From assembly GCA_902572345.1 (NCBI GenBank), contig CACGEW010000002.1:1-64000 (forward strand): 64,000 nucleotides of DNA. The letters run 5' to 3'. Below the pieces are notes generated by a model. The model saw only the letters and a list, made by a program, of their open reading frames with translations, did not search any database and had not been told where the DNA came from. A program made the translations under genes and the position numbers. Positions 28,444-36,691 of this stretch are shown piece after piece; within the stretch, counting starts at the first letter, position 1; each line of letters begins with the position of its first letter. Source of the DNA: an uncultured Pelagibacteraceae bacterium (GTDB lineage Bacteria > Pseudomonadota > Alphaproteobacteria > Pelagibacterales > Pelagibacteraceae).

Positions 28444-29034
28444 CTATAAATTTTTATCAATTACTTTTTTAAATGATTTATAATCAGTTTTATTTTTATA
28501 TTTTTTTTCATTAACAATTATAGTAGGTGTCGAGTCGATATTATATTTTTTTTGAGCCTCTATTCTTTGTTCCAAAATCTCATCTTGTGTAACACTATCT
28601 TTTAGACAAGTGTTCATTTTTTCCATAGTCAAACCAAAGCTTATAGCAACTTTTTTTATCAAATCATTAATTTTATTAATGTCAGATCCAATTGCCCAAT
28701 TTTTCTGTTTTTTATAAATCGCTTCTAGCAGTTCAAACTTTTTATTGTTATCAGTTTGACATCTAACAACAACTTCAGCATTTAGCGCAGCTAAATCTAA
28801 CGGGAATGGATGATGCTCAAATCTGACCAATCCTTTATCGATATAATCTTTCTTAAGATTATTAAAAATTTCCTCATGGAAATTTGCACAATGAGGACAA
28901 GTTAATGATGAGAAAACTTTTACTATAACTTTAGCTTCTGGATTACCAATACTCAAAATTTTGCTTTCTACTTGAGCAGTAAGAGTAAAAAAAATAAATA
29001 ATACAGTTAATAACGTTTTCTTAATTTCTGTCAT
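28444..29034 (-). CDS. DsbA-family thiol:disulfide oxidoreductase, exported
   Basis: The 196-residue protein has an N-terminal signal peptide (residues 1-24, hydrophobic LLTVLFIFFTLTA). A thioredoxin-fold domain follows with the active site CPHC at 46-49 in FSSLTCPHCANFHEE, and a C-terminal DSTPTIIVNEKKY with the cis-Pro. It should act in the periplasm in disulfide formation or rearrangement. It lies between the DciA-like gene and smc, a common alphaproteobacterial arrangement. Whether it behaves as DsbA or as a DsbG/C-like isomerase is not decidable. Confidence 0.88.
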   Translation of the reverse strand: MTEIKKTLLTVLFIFFTLTAQVESKILSIGNPEAKVIVKVFSSLTCPHCANFHEEIFNNLKKDYIDKGLVRFEHHPFPLDLAALNAEVVVRCQTDNNKKFELLEAIYKKQKNWAIGSDINKINDLIKKVAISFGLTMEKMNTCLKDSVTQDEILEQRIEAQKKYNIDSTPTIIVNEKKYKNKTDYKSFKKVIDKNL

Positions 29035-29503
29035 TGAACGCCTTTAAAAAATTTTTTAGAGAGTTTTTTAGTTCGATATTTTTAACTTTGTCCATCTTTT
29101 CTTCTATTTTGGGAAGGTTTTTAATTTTTGGAAAAACTTTTTTATTTGATTTAATTTTATCTTGAACAATTTTCAGTGTAACTTTACTGATACAGTTATA
29201 TCCAAAAAAACTATTAATTTTATCAATTATATCTTTCTTTTCATATTCGACTTCCAACTCTTTTCCATGAATTACATTAAGCACTAAATTACCATTTTTC
29301 ATTTCTTTACCCATTTTAATACTAGCAGGATAGCAGGCATCTGAAATTTTTCTATTTACCATCTTTGTCCAATTATCTACAATGTTAGAATAGTTGTAGC
29401 CTCCTTTTCTCAAGTGTTTTTTTAGCGTTTTTGGAATTGAATTAGCAAAAGGTTTAAGCCCTTGTATGAACGTGTGGGTTTTATTATTATTTTTACTATG
29501 CAT
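29021..29503 (-). CDS. DUF721/DciA-like protein
   Basis: The 160-residue basic protein matches the DUF721 pattern: GLKPFANSIPKTLKKHLRKGG, then IVDNWTKMVNRKISDACYPASI, then a beta-rich segment NGNLVLNVIHGKELEVEYEK. DUF721 proteins related to DciA load the replicative helicase in bacteria without DnaC. Its ATG (29503-29501) lies within the six-base palindrome ATGCAT that also contains the start of mutY on the other strand, so it begins the long minus run with no untranscribed leader of its own visible. Confidence 0.82.
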   Translation of the reverse strand: MHSKNNNKTHTFIQGLKPFANSIPKTLKKHLRKGGYNYSNIVDNWTKMVNRKISDACYPASIKMGKEMKNGNLVLNVIHGKELEVEYEKKDIIDKINSFFGYNCISKVTLKIVQDKIKSNKKVFPKIKNLPKIEEKMDKVKNIELKNSLKNFLKAFNDRN

Positions 29504-30499
29504 TTAAATTCAACTTTATCAAAAAAAATTCTTGCTTGGTATGATAATAGCAAAAGAAATTTACCTTGGCGTGTTAGCAAAAAATCACCGAAAAAGCTTT
29601 ATTACAGACTTTTAAGCGAATTTATGTTGCAACAAACTCAGGTAAAAACAGTTATTCCTTATTTTAATAAATTCACAAATAAATATAAGACACTCGAGTC
29701 ATTATCCAAGATTAATGAAAATCAAATTCTTAAGTTGTGGGAAGGTTTAGGTTATTACAGGAGAGCAAAAAATTTACTAGCGTCAGTTAAATTACTAGTA
29801 AAAGTGTATAATTCTAAGCTGCCTGATACTTTACAAGAAATAAAAAAGTTACCAGGAGTTGGCGATTATACTGGAAACGCATTGTTAGGGTTTATCCACA
29901 ATTACCCAACAATAGCTATAGATGGTAATGTAAAAAGAGTATTCGCAAGGTATCTAAACAAAAAAGATACAAAGATAAATTTTGAAAAGTTAATTTCCTC
30001 TAATAAAAAAAATCTTTTCATTACAAACAGAAACTCAGATTTGATTGAAGCATTAATGGAATTTGGAGCTTTAATTTGTAAGCCAAAAGACCCAAAATGT
30101 AGTCAATGTTGTTTGAATAAAAGTTGCAGGTATTTAAAATCGTCAAATAAGATTGAAACTAATAAAAAAAAAAAATTAAAAGTTATGAACTACAATATTT
30201 TTTGTTATTTGAGTAAAAAAAAACAAATAGCTTTGACAACAAAGAATGAAATAAAATTTCTTAAAAATTTTAATTTACCTTTAATAAAGGAAATGAAAAA
30301 TAATTCTGTAAATAAAGATTGGAAATTTTTAAAAAATTATAAAAATTCCATTTCAAACTTAAGTCTTAATATTAATTTATATTATAAATTTTCAAAAAAA
30401 ATTCCAAAATCATATAATTGGTATTCTTTAAATAATAATAAAGAATTTATTCCTAGTTTTACAAAAAGAATATTTAATCAAGTTTCATCTTTATTCTAA
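29498..30499 (+). CDS. mutY: A/G-specific adenine DNA glycosylase
   Basis: MutY removes adenine opposite 8-oxoguanine. From the ATG at 29498 the protein has 333 residues. It has the catalytic Glu in LSEFMLQQTQVKTVIPYF, the HhH motif LPGVGDYTGNAL and catalytic Asp in AIDGNVKRVFARY. The 4Fe-4S ligands C-x6-C-x2-C-x5-C follow (CKPKDPKCSQCCLNKSC), then a NUDIX-like C-terminal domain. An upstream TTG at 29462 would only add residues inside the divergent gene. The stop overlaps the next start. Confidence 0.94.
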   Translation: MHLNSTLSKKILAWYDNSKRNLPWRVSKKSPKKLYYRLLSEFMLQQTQVKTVIPYFNKFTNKYKTLESLSKINENQILKLWEGLGYYRRAKNLLASVKLLVKVYNSKLPDTLQEIKKLPGVGDYTGNALLGFIHNYPTIAIDGNVKRVFARYLNKKDTKINFEKLISSNKKNLFITNRNSDLIEALMEFGALICKPKDPKCSQCCLNKSCRYLKSSNKIETNKKKKLKVMNYNIFCYLSKKKQIALTTKNEIKFLKNFNLPLIKEMKNNSVNKDWKFLKNYKNSISNLSLNINLYYKFSKKIPKSYNWYSLNNNKEFIPSFTKRIFNQVSSLF

Positions 30500-31632
30500 T
30501 GAAAAAAAAAATTGCAATAATTGGAGCTGGTATAGCAGGATTAACTTTAGCAAACTTAATTAAAAAATATACAGATCATGAATTTATGGTTTATGAAAGG
30601 GAAGAAAGTTTGTCTCTTGATGAGGGGTATGGTATTCAATTAGCAGCAAACGGTATAAAAATTTTAAATCAAATAAGTTTTGATAAAATTAATAAAGAAA
30701 AAATTTTTCACCCAAGAACAATTGATTTTTACAATATACAAAATAAAAAAATATGTGATTTGAATTTATCTAAGTTTAATAGTCCTGAGGCAAAATACAC
30801 AACGCTGCAAAGATCTACCTTAATCGAATTTTTGAAAGAGGATATTTATACTCAGCATTTAAGATTTGGAAAAAAAATAAAAGAAGTTTCTGAACTAAAA
30901 GACAAAGTTCTTATCAAATTTGATGACAATACAAATGATTTAGTAGATTTCGTGGTAGCTGCTGATGGAATATTTTCAAACACTAGGTCATTTTTTGAAA
31001 AGAAAAAAGTTGAGCCAAAATTTAAAAAAGCTATTGCAGCAAGAGTAATTTTAAATTCAAAATCTGAACTTGATATAAATGAAGAAAATATAAGTTTAAT
31101 GCTTGGAGGCAACAGTCATATTGTTCTTTATCCAATAAATAAAAAAAAAGAACTTAATGTGGTATGTATAATTAGATGTAAAAAATATGAACCTGATAAT
31201 GTCAAACATTTAGTTCAAGAAATAGTTTTAAAACAAAATCCAAAATTAAAAAACATATTTGAGAGAGAGATAAAAACATGGCCTTTATATTTTACTCCAA
31301 AAATTACACCTTCTTCTAATAAAAAGGTATTTTATATTGGAGATGCATTTAATGGATTTTTACCAACACTCGCACAAGGCGCTGGGCAATCTATAGAAAG
31401 TGCATTTGAAATATTTAATTTATTAAAAAATGATAAACTTGATAAAGATAATAATTATTTTAAGATTAGATCAAATAGAGCAAAAATCATAAGAAGTAGA
31501 TCAAATTTTAATTTCTTCGCATTCCACTTTTCAAGCAAAATTACTCAAAATATAAGAAATCTATTTTTGAAGTTTTTGGTAAAACGTAAATTTTTTATAA
31601 AAAAATATTTAGGTAAAGTTTATAAGAATTAG
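30499..31632 (+). CDS. FAD-dependent monooxygenase, PHBH/UbiH type
   Basis: The 377-residue flavoprotein starts with IAIIGAGIAGLTLANLI (residues 5-21), has the DG motif VVAADGIFSNTR near 160, and the GD motif FYIGDAFNGFLPTLAQGAGQSIE near 275. It therefore belongs to the group A aromatic hydroxylases. Possible substrates include a ubiquinone intermediate or an aromatic acid. Ubiquinone hydroxylases are the best-known members, but nothing here fixes the substrate. It overlaps the mutY stop by 1 nt and converges with ccrM. Confidence 0.85.
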   Translation: MKKKIAIIGAGIAGLTLANLIKKYTDHEFMVYEREESLSLDEGYGIQLAANGIKILNQISFDKINKEKIFHPRTIDFYNIQNKKICDLNLSKFNSPEAKYTTLQRSTLIEFLKEDIYTQHLRFGKKIKEVSELKDKVLIKFDDNTNDLVDFVVAADGIFSNTRSFFEKKKVEPKFKKAIAARVILNSKSELDINEENISLMLGGNSHIVLYPINKKKELNVVCIIRCKKYEPDNVKHLVQEIVLKQNPKLKNIFEREIKTWPLYFTPKITPSSNKKVFYIGDAFNGFLPTLAQGAGQSIESAFEIFNLLKNDKLDKDNNYFKIRSNRAKIIRSRSNFNFFAFHFSSKITQNIRNLFLKFLVKRKFFIKKYLGKVYKN

Positions 31633-32702
31633 GCTTTGTTTTCAGTGATAAATTTTTGTCTTAAACTATCAATTACAACAGTAGATCCATTAATATTACA
31701 ATGCCAATAAGTCCAACCATTATAGCTTTCGGCTCCCATAATTGTTGCTGCTACTTTATGAATAGAACCTTCTGACTCTTTATATTTAATACTTCCGTCA
31801 GCCATAATTTTAGCATTAATCTTCATCTTTGGATCAAATAGGGAAGTGCCAGGCTTTAATATCCCTAGTTCCACAAGAGAACCAAAAGGTATTCTTGGTT
31901 TTGATTTATTGTTTTCAATTGTGTCTAAATATTCGTCGTCTATCACTTTAGCTTTTTTTATTCGTTCACCAGCAGCTTTAAAATAATTTTTATCTTTCTC
32001 TATTCCGAAATATTTTCTTCCTAATTTTTTAGCAACCACTGCTGTAGTCCCAGTGCCTAAAAAAGGATCAAAGATTGTATTACCTTTGTTTGTGGTGGCT
32101 AAAATAATTCTATGTAAAAGAGCTTCCGGTTTTTGTGTAGAATGGATTTTTTTTCCATTTTTCCTTAGTCTTTCTTTTCCGTTACAAATAGGCAATGTCC
32201 AGTCAGATCTCATTTGCAGGTCATCATTTAAGCATTTTAACGATTGATAATTGAACGTATATTTTGATTTCTTATTTTTTGAAGCCCAGATAAGAGTTTC
32301 ATGTGCATTTGTAAATCGTGTACCTCTAAAATTTGGCATAGGATTTTTCTTTTTCCAAATAACATCATTAAGTAGCCAGAAATCTAAATTTTGTAAGTGA
32401 TAACCTAGACGAAAAATATTATGATAAGATCCTATTACCCAAATACTTCCATTGTCTTTTAAAATTCTTTTACACTCATTTAGCCAAGAAATGCAGAATT
32501 CATCGTAATGTTTGAAACTATTAAATTGATCCCACTTATCATTTACACCATTAACTTTGCTTGCATCAGGTCGAGTTAATTTTTTTCCAATCTGCATATT
32601 GTAAGGTGGATCGGCAAAAATTAAATCGAAAGATTTATCTGGAATTTTTTTAATTTCCTTTAAGCAATCTCCATTAATTATTTGATTGAAAAATTTTAAC
32701 AT
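31629..32702 (-). CDS. ccrM: Cell-cycle adenine DNA methyltransferase CcrM (GANTC)
   Basis: CcrM methylates adenine in GANTC and couples replication to transcription in alphaproteobacteria. The protein starts at the ATG at 32702 (357 residues); a TTG four codons upstream is possible but lies in an inverted repeat. It is a beta-class methyltransferase with DPPY (31-34) first and FDPFLGTGTT near 210 later. The CcrM-specific C-terminal domain is present (PRIPFGSLVELGILKPGTSL, then NGWTYWH and IDSLRQKFI). That extra domain separates it from restriction-type HinfI enzymes. It lies downstream of rnhB. Confidence 0.93.
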   Translation of the reverse strand: MLKFFNQIINGDCLKEIKKIPDKSFDLIFADPPYNMQIGKKLTRPDASKVNGVNDKWDQFNSFKHYDEFCISWLNECKRILKDNGSIWVIGSYHNIFRLGYHLQNLDFWLLNDVIWKKKNPMPNFRGTRFTNAHETLIWASKNKKSKYTFNYQSLKCLNDDLQMRSDWTLPICNGKERLRKNGKKIHSTQKPEALLHRIILATTNKGNTIFDPFLGTGTTAVVAKKLGRKYFGIEKDKNYFKAAGERIKKAKVIDDEYLDTIENNKSKPRIPFGSLVELGILKPGTSLFDPKMKINAKIMADGSIKYKESEGSIHKVAATIMGAESYNGWTYWHCNINGSTVVIDSLRQKFITENKA

Positions 32703-32707
32703 TTTTA

Positions 32708-32728
32708 GATTCAACCTTAAATTGAATC
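32708..32728 (-). promoter_or_regulatory. Inverted repeat with two GANTC sites directly upstream of ccrM
   Basis: GATTCAA (32708-32714) and TTGAATC (32722-32728) are perfect inverted arms with a 7-nt spacer, 5 nt before the ccrM ATG. Each arm contains a GANTC site, the expected target of the enzyme. A third GANTC is at 32775-32779. On the minus strand TTGACC (32737-32732) and TTGAAT (32714-32709) are 17 nt apart and could be -35 and -10, which would put methylation sites in the core promoter. Confidence 0.45.
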
Positions 32729-32779
32729 CAGGGTCAAACCTTTTTGATTAAAAAATAAGTCTTCTTGTGTTTGAGATTC

Positions 32780-33352
32780 TTAATTCGACAATATGTTGTG
32801 TACGGGCTTGAAACCTTTTCTATGATGCGAGGTAATACCAAACTTTTTAAGACCTTTTAAATGAGCCTTAGTTCCATAACCAAAATTACTTTCCCAGGCA
32901 TAATTAGAAAATTTTTTTGCAAGATCAATCATTAGTTTGTCTCTATAAACTTTTGCTATGATAGAAGCTGCGCTGATAACTTTAATTTTTTCATCTCCAT
33001 TTATTATAGTTTTATAATTTTTTAATCCTCTTGGTGCAAAATTTCCATCTATCAATGTCAAATTTGGTTTTACAGTTAGCTTATCTAAAGCTCTTTTCAT
33101 CGACAGCAACGAGGCCTGTAAAATATTTATATCTAAAATTTCCTCTACAGAGGCTAAGCCAATAGCATAATGTGAGTGAGCTTGAATATGATCAGAGATT
33201 TCTAATCTCCTTTTAAAATTTATTTTTTTGGAGTCTTTGAGAAGTTCTATATTTATGCCTTCTTTAAATATTACAGCGGCAGAAACTACTGGGCCAGCAA
33301 GACATCCTCTACCAACTTCATCAACTCCTGCAGTAATAATTTTTTTTTTCAA
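32780..33352 (-). CDS. rnhB: Ribonuclease HII
   Basis: RNase HII removes ribonucleotides and RNA primers from DNA. The 190-residue protein has AGVDEVGRGCLAGPVVSAAV (residues 8-27) with the Asp-Glu pair and GRG motif that senses the 2'-OH, a third Asp in LTLIDGNFAP and a fourth in VYRDKLMIDLA. Typical bacterial length. It lies upstream of ccrM and 5 nt downstream of the uracil-DNA glycosylase gene, in a DNA-maintenance group. Confidence 0.96.
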   Translation of the reverse strand: MKKKIITAGVDEVGRGCLAGPVVSAAVIFKEGINIELLKDSKKINFKRRLEISDHIQAHSHYAIGLASVEEILDINILQASLLSMKRALDKLTVKPNLTLIDGNFAPRGLKNYKTIINGDEKIKVISAASIIAKVYRDKLMIDLAKKFSNYAWESNFGYGTKAHLKGLKKFGITSHHRKGFKPVHNILSN

Positions 33353-33357
33353 TTTAG

Positions 33358-34047
33358 TCAGATTTTTTTATCTCTTATCATTTTTAAGTCTATCCAAGCC
33401 ACTTTCTTTTGTGCTGGTTGCCTCATTAAAAAAGCAGGATGAAATGTAATAATTACAGAAGTTTTACAATTACCAAATTTTTTTTCAATCCATTTCCCTC
33501 TCATTTTAGATATTACAACTTCGTTCCCAATTAATGCATTCATAGCTGTACTTCCAAGTAATACCAAAATTTTAGGATTTATAATTTCAATATGTTTTGT
33601 TATAAACGGTAAATATCTTTTAATTTCTTCATCTGTTGGTCTTCTATTGTCAGGTGGACGGTAATTTATAATATTTGATATGTATACTTTTTTCCTATTC
33701 AAATCGATTGCCGCAAGCATTTTATCAAGCAATGCTCCAGCACGCCCCACAAAAGGTAAACCTTCCTCATCCTCATTAGCACCAGGAGCCTCACCAATAA
33801 ACATTATTTTAGATTTTGGATTTCCATCACTAAAAACCATATTTGTTGCATTTTTTTTTAGGATACAATTTTTAATACCATTAATTGATTTTTTTAACCT
33901 CTCTAAATTATCTGCTTTATCAGCAGAAATTTCAAAACTATCTTTTTTGTACCTATTGATTGCTTTATTATTGTAAATTAAATTATGATTAATAAGTTTA
34001 TAATATTCTATTAATTTTATTGATTTTGAATTACTTTTTTTAATCAT
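33358..34047 (-). CDS. Uracil-DNA glycosylase, family 4-like, cluster cysteines mostly missing
   Basis: The 229-residue protein has family 4 motifs GEAPGANEDEEGLPFVG (catalytic region) and FHPAFLMRQPAQKK (second motif) with NYRPPDNRRPTDEE between them. It would excise uracil from DNA. Family 4 enzymes bind a 4Fe-4S cluster through four Cys, two at the N-terminus in CxxC and two near RPPxNR. Here the N-terminal pair is reduced to one Cys (KNCILKK), and Tyr stands at the two later positions. The protein may fold without a cluster. Confidence 0.82.
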   Translation of the reverse strand: MIKKSNSKSIKLIEYYKLINHNLIYNNKAINRYKKDSFEISADKADNLERLKKSINGIKNCILKKNATNMVFSDGNPKSKIMFIGEAPGANEDEEGLPFVGRAGALLDKMLAAIDLNRKKVYISNIINYRPPDNRRPTDEEIKRYLPFITKHIEIINPKILVLLGSTAMNALIGNEVVISKMRGKWIEKKFGNCKTSVIITFHPAFLMRQPAQKKVAWIDLKMIRDKKI

Positions 34048-34055
34048 TGTTTTTT

Positions 34056-35738
34056 ATGAAAATATTTAATTATAAGATTATAGGACAGATTTTATTTGTC
34101 ATCATATTTTTGTCCACATCATCAGCCAAGTCTTTGGATAAGTTTGGTAAAGCAGAACTTATATCTGACTATTTTTCTGGCATTGTACTATTAAACGATA
34201 ATCAATATGAAAAATCTTTCAAGTTTTTAGGAAAATTAGAGGGACTTGAAAAAAACCATAAAAATTATTCAGAAAAATATTTATACTCTTTAGTAAATTC
34301 TGGCAATTTTAAAGAGGCATTTAATTATTCAAAAAAAATTGAAAAACAAAACAATAGCACCTACGAAAGCAATTTAATCTCAGGAATATTTTACCTAAAA
34401 AATAATAAAATTGATCTTGCAAAAAAATATTTTTTAAAAGCAAATAATAAAAATTCTAAATCTATTTTAAATAACTATGTATCAAAATCACTTTATAATT
34501 GGTCAAATTTAACAAATCAAATTCAAGCTGAATTAGATTTAAAAAAAATTGACGACCGATTTATTAATTTGAAAAAAATACAAAATGCATTTTTAAGTTG
34601 TTATTTTAATAACCCAAATACAGACAAATTTTTCACGGAAATTTTATCAAATCAAAGTACAGATTTTTCGAGGTATAATTATTTTCACGCCTCTTATTAC
34701 GCTTCAAATGGGAAGATTGCAGATGCAAAAAAAATTATTAGATCGGCATTAGAACTTTATCCAAGAAATTTATTATTAAACCAGTATAAACAAGATCTTG
34801 ATAAAAGCAAAAATATTTTATTATTTAATTGCAGGAAAGAAGAACATGTCGTTGCAGAAATTTTATATATAACTGCTAATGCTTTATCTTCACAATCAAT
34901 TTTTTCTTTGTCAAATTTTTATTTAAATTTGTCAAAATACCTTAATAACGAATTTATTTCTTACGATACATTAATGGCAGAAAATTTTTTTAAAATTGAA
35001 AATTTTGAAAAAGCAAAAAAAATATATAATAGTCTTAGTACGAACGGAGAAACTTTTCATTGGTATTCTTCTAAACAGCTTGCAAGAATCTTAGTATTAG
35101 AAGGAAATAAAAATGAAGCTTTAAAACTTTTAAAAAAATCCTATAATAATTTATTTAATAAAAAGTTGTATGAAACTTTTGATTACGCTGAGTTTTTAAA
35201 AAATAATGAAAAATTTGAGGAGTCAATTCCACTTTATTCAAAAATAATAAATCAAGTTAAAGAAAATCATCCTCTATATGTTGAAGCAACAGATGGAAGA
35301 GGAGTTTCTTATGAAAGAATAGGTGAGTGGGATAAAGCAGAAAAAGATTTATTATCATCATTAAAGGTAAATCCTGAACAAGCTTACGTTATTAATTATT
35401 TAGCTTATTCGTGGATTGAACAAGGCGTGAAAATTAAAGAGTCTTTAAGTATGTTAGAGCGAGCTAACAAACTTAGATCTAATGATCCGTACATCACTGA
35501 CTCCCTAGGTTGGGCACTTTTCAAACTTAAAAGATATAGAGAGGCGCAAGATTATCTCCAAACAGCTGTAAAACTACTTCCTTCTGATCCAATAGTTAAT
35601 GATCATTATGGAGATGTTTTATGGAAGAATGGAAACAAAATTCAAGCAAGGTATTATTGGAACTATGTTTTTAATCTTGAAAAAACTGATGATGAATTAA
35701 GAAAGACCATTGAAAATAAATTAATTAAAGGTCTTTAA
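34056..35738 (+). CDS. Exported TPR-repeat protein
   Basis: From the ATG at 34056 the protein has 560 residues: a signal peptide (hydrophobic IIGQILFVIIFLSTSSAKS) and then repeated helix pairs throughout. Clear TPR units are in the last third (ATDGRGVSYERIGEWDKAEK, AYVINYLAYSWIEQG, DPYITDSLGWALFKLKRYRE, DPIVNDHYGDVLWKNG). The C-terminal TPRs resemble proteins encoded next to ispE in other alphaproteobacteria. It is probably a periplasmic or membrane-attached scaffold; no enzyme domain is seen. The reading from a TTG at 34047 is less likely. ispE follows with a 1-nt gap. Confidence 0.8.
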   Translation: MKIFNYKIIGQILFVIIFLSTSSAKSLDKFGKAELISDYFSGIVLLNDNQYEKSFKFLGKLEGLEKNHKNYSEKYLYSLVNSGNFKEAFNYSKKIEKQNNSTYESNLISGIFYLKNNKIDLAKKYFLKANNKNSKSILNNYVSKSLYNWSNLTNQIQAELDLKKIDDRFINLKKIQNAFLSCYFNNPNTDKFFTEILSNQSTDFSRYNYFHASYYASNGKIADAKKIIRSALELYPRNLLLNQYKQDLDKSKNILLFNCRKEEHVVAEILYITANALSSQSIFSLSNFYLNLSKYLNNEFISYDTLMAENFFKIENFEKAKKIYNSLSTNGETFHWYSSKQLARILVLEGNKNEALKLLKKSYNNLFNKKLYETFDYAEFLKNNEKFEESIPLYSKIINQVKENHPLYVEATDGRGVSYERIGEWDKAEKDLLSSLKVNPEQAYVINYLAYSWIEQGVKIKESLSMLERANKLRSNDPYITDSLGWALFKLKRYREAQDYLQTAVKLLPSDPIVNDHYGDVLWKNGNKIQARYYWNYVFNLEKTDDELRKTIENKLIKGL

Positions 35739-35739
35739 A

Positions 35740-36576
35740 ATGGTTATTAAATCTTATTCAAAGATAAACTTAACACTCAAAGTGGGTCCTAAAAATAGAA
35801 ATGGCTTACATGAAATTCAATCGTTCTTTTGTATAGTTGATTTAGTAGATAAAATTGAAATTAAAAAAATTGAAGCTAAAAAAGATAAGATTATTTTCTT
35901 AGGCCCTTTTGCAAAATTAGTTAATAAATCAAATAATTCTATCCTTAATCTTTTGAAGACTCTAAGAGGATTAAAATTAATCTCTAATTACTACTCTGTA
36001 AAAATAAAAAAGAATATTCCAGTTTTTGCTGGCCTAGGTGGCGGTACAGGGAACGCAGCTTCTGTACTTAAATATTTAATAAAAAAAAAACTTAGCAAAT
36101 CATTATTCAGAATAATAGAGAACAAAGTTGGTTCGGATTTAAAATTATTTTTTTATAAACAAGGTTTTTTAAAAAGTTTAGAGACAATAATTACACTTAA
36201 AAAAAAACAAAAAATGTTTTTTGTTCTTGTTCAACCCCAATTTAGATGCTCTACAAAAAAAATATATACAAGGGTACGAAATTATAAAAAAATGAAATCA
36301 TTAAAAAAAAGTAAATTAAACTCTAAGTTAAATTTCATAAATTACTTATTAAATAGCAGTAATGAATTACAATTAATTGTTGAAAAACAATATCCTATAA
36401 CTAAAGAATTATTAATAAGTATAAAAAATGAAAAAGGGTGCTATTTTTCAAGAATGACAGGTTCTGGGTCAGTTTGTTACGGTTTATTTAACAACCAAAT
36501 TAATGCGAAAAAGGCCTTAAATAATTTGAAAACTAAGTTTCCTAGATTTTGGACATCATTAGCAAAAACTGTTTAA
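35740..36576 (+). CDS. ispE: 4-diphosphocytidyl-2-C-methyl-D-erythritol kinase
   Basis: IspE is a GHMP kinase of the MEP isoprenoid pathway. The 278-residue protein has the N-terminal SYSKINLTLKVGPKNRNGLHE, the phosphate loop PVFAGLGGGTGNAASVL near residues 94-110 and the C-terminal MTGSGSVCYGLF. Some positions differ from the norm (NGLHE for GYHE, GGGTGNAA for GGGSSNAA), but the three motifs are in order and length is normal. IspH of the same pathway is at 18417-19361. Confidence 0.92.
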   Translation: MVIKSYSKINLTLKVGPKNRNGLHEIQSFFCIVDLVDKIEIKKIEAKKDKIIFLGPFAKLVNKSNNSILNLLKTLRGLKLISNYYSVKIKKNIPVFAGLGGGTGNAASVLKYLIKKKLSKSLFRIIENKVGSDLKLFFYKQGFLKSLETIITLKKKQKMFFVLVQPQFRCSTKKIYTRVRNYKKMKSLKKSKLNSKLNFINYLLNSSNELQLIVEKQYPITKELLISIKNEKGCYFSRMTGSGSVCYGLFNNQINAKKALNNLKTKFPRFWTSLAKTV

Positions 36577-36582
36577 TTTTTG

Positions 36583-36599
36583 TGATATATGATATATCA
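36583..36599. repeat. 17-bp perfect palindrome upstream of tRNA-Gln
   Basis: TGATATAT and ATATATCA are perfect 8-nt arms around a single G, in the 36-nt gap between the ispE stop and the tRNA. There is no GC stem or U-run, so it is not a standard terminator. It could be an operator or an AT-rich promoter element for the tRNA and downstream cca gene. Confidence 0.5.
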
Positions 36600-36612
36600 G
36601 ATTTCTTAACAT

Positions 36613-36686
36613 TGGGGCATAGCCAAGCGGTAAGGCAGCGGTTTTTGATACCGCCATCCTAGGTTCGAATCCTAGTGCCCCAGCCA
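36613..36686 (+). tRNA. tRNA-Gln (anticodon UUG)
   Basis: The cloverleaf can be drawn by eye. The acceptor is TGGGGCA paired with TGCCCCA, and the D arm is GCC/GGC. The anticodon stem GCGGT/ACCGC has loop TTTTGAT (anticodon TTG), and the T arm is CTAGG-TTCGAAT-CCTAG, then discriminator G and an encoded CCA. The T1-A72 first pair is typical of bacterial tRNA-Gln. It is the only tRNA gene I found in the window. The CCA-adding enzyme gene begins 5 nt downstream. Confidence 0.95.
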
Positions 36687-36691
36687 CAATT

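Noticed and set aside
32460-32714. CcrM as part of a restriction-modification system
   Set aside because: No endonuclease gene is adjacent. The C-terminal domain is that of the solitary alphaproteobacterial CcrM, and neighbours are rnhB and an FAD monooxygenase.
36577-36612. Terminator for ispE at the palindrome
   Set aside because: The stem is all A/T except one pair and has no following T run, so it would be a weak intrinsic terminator.
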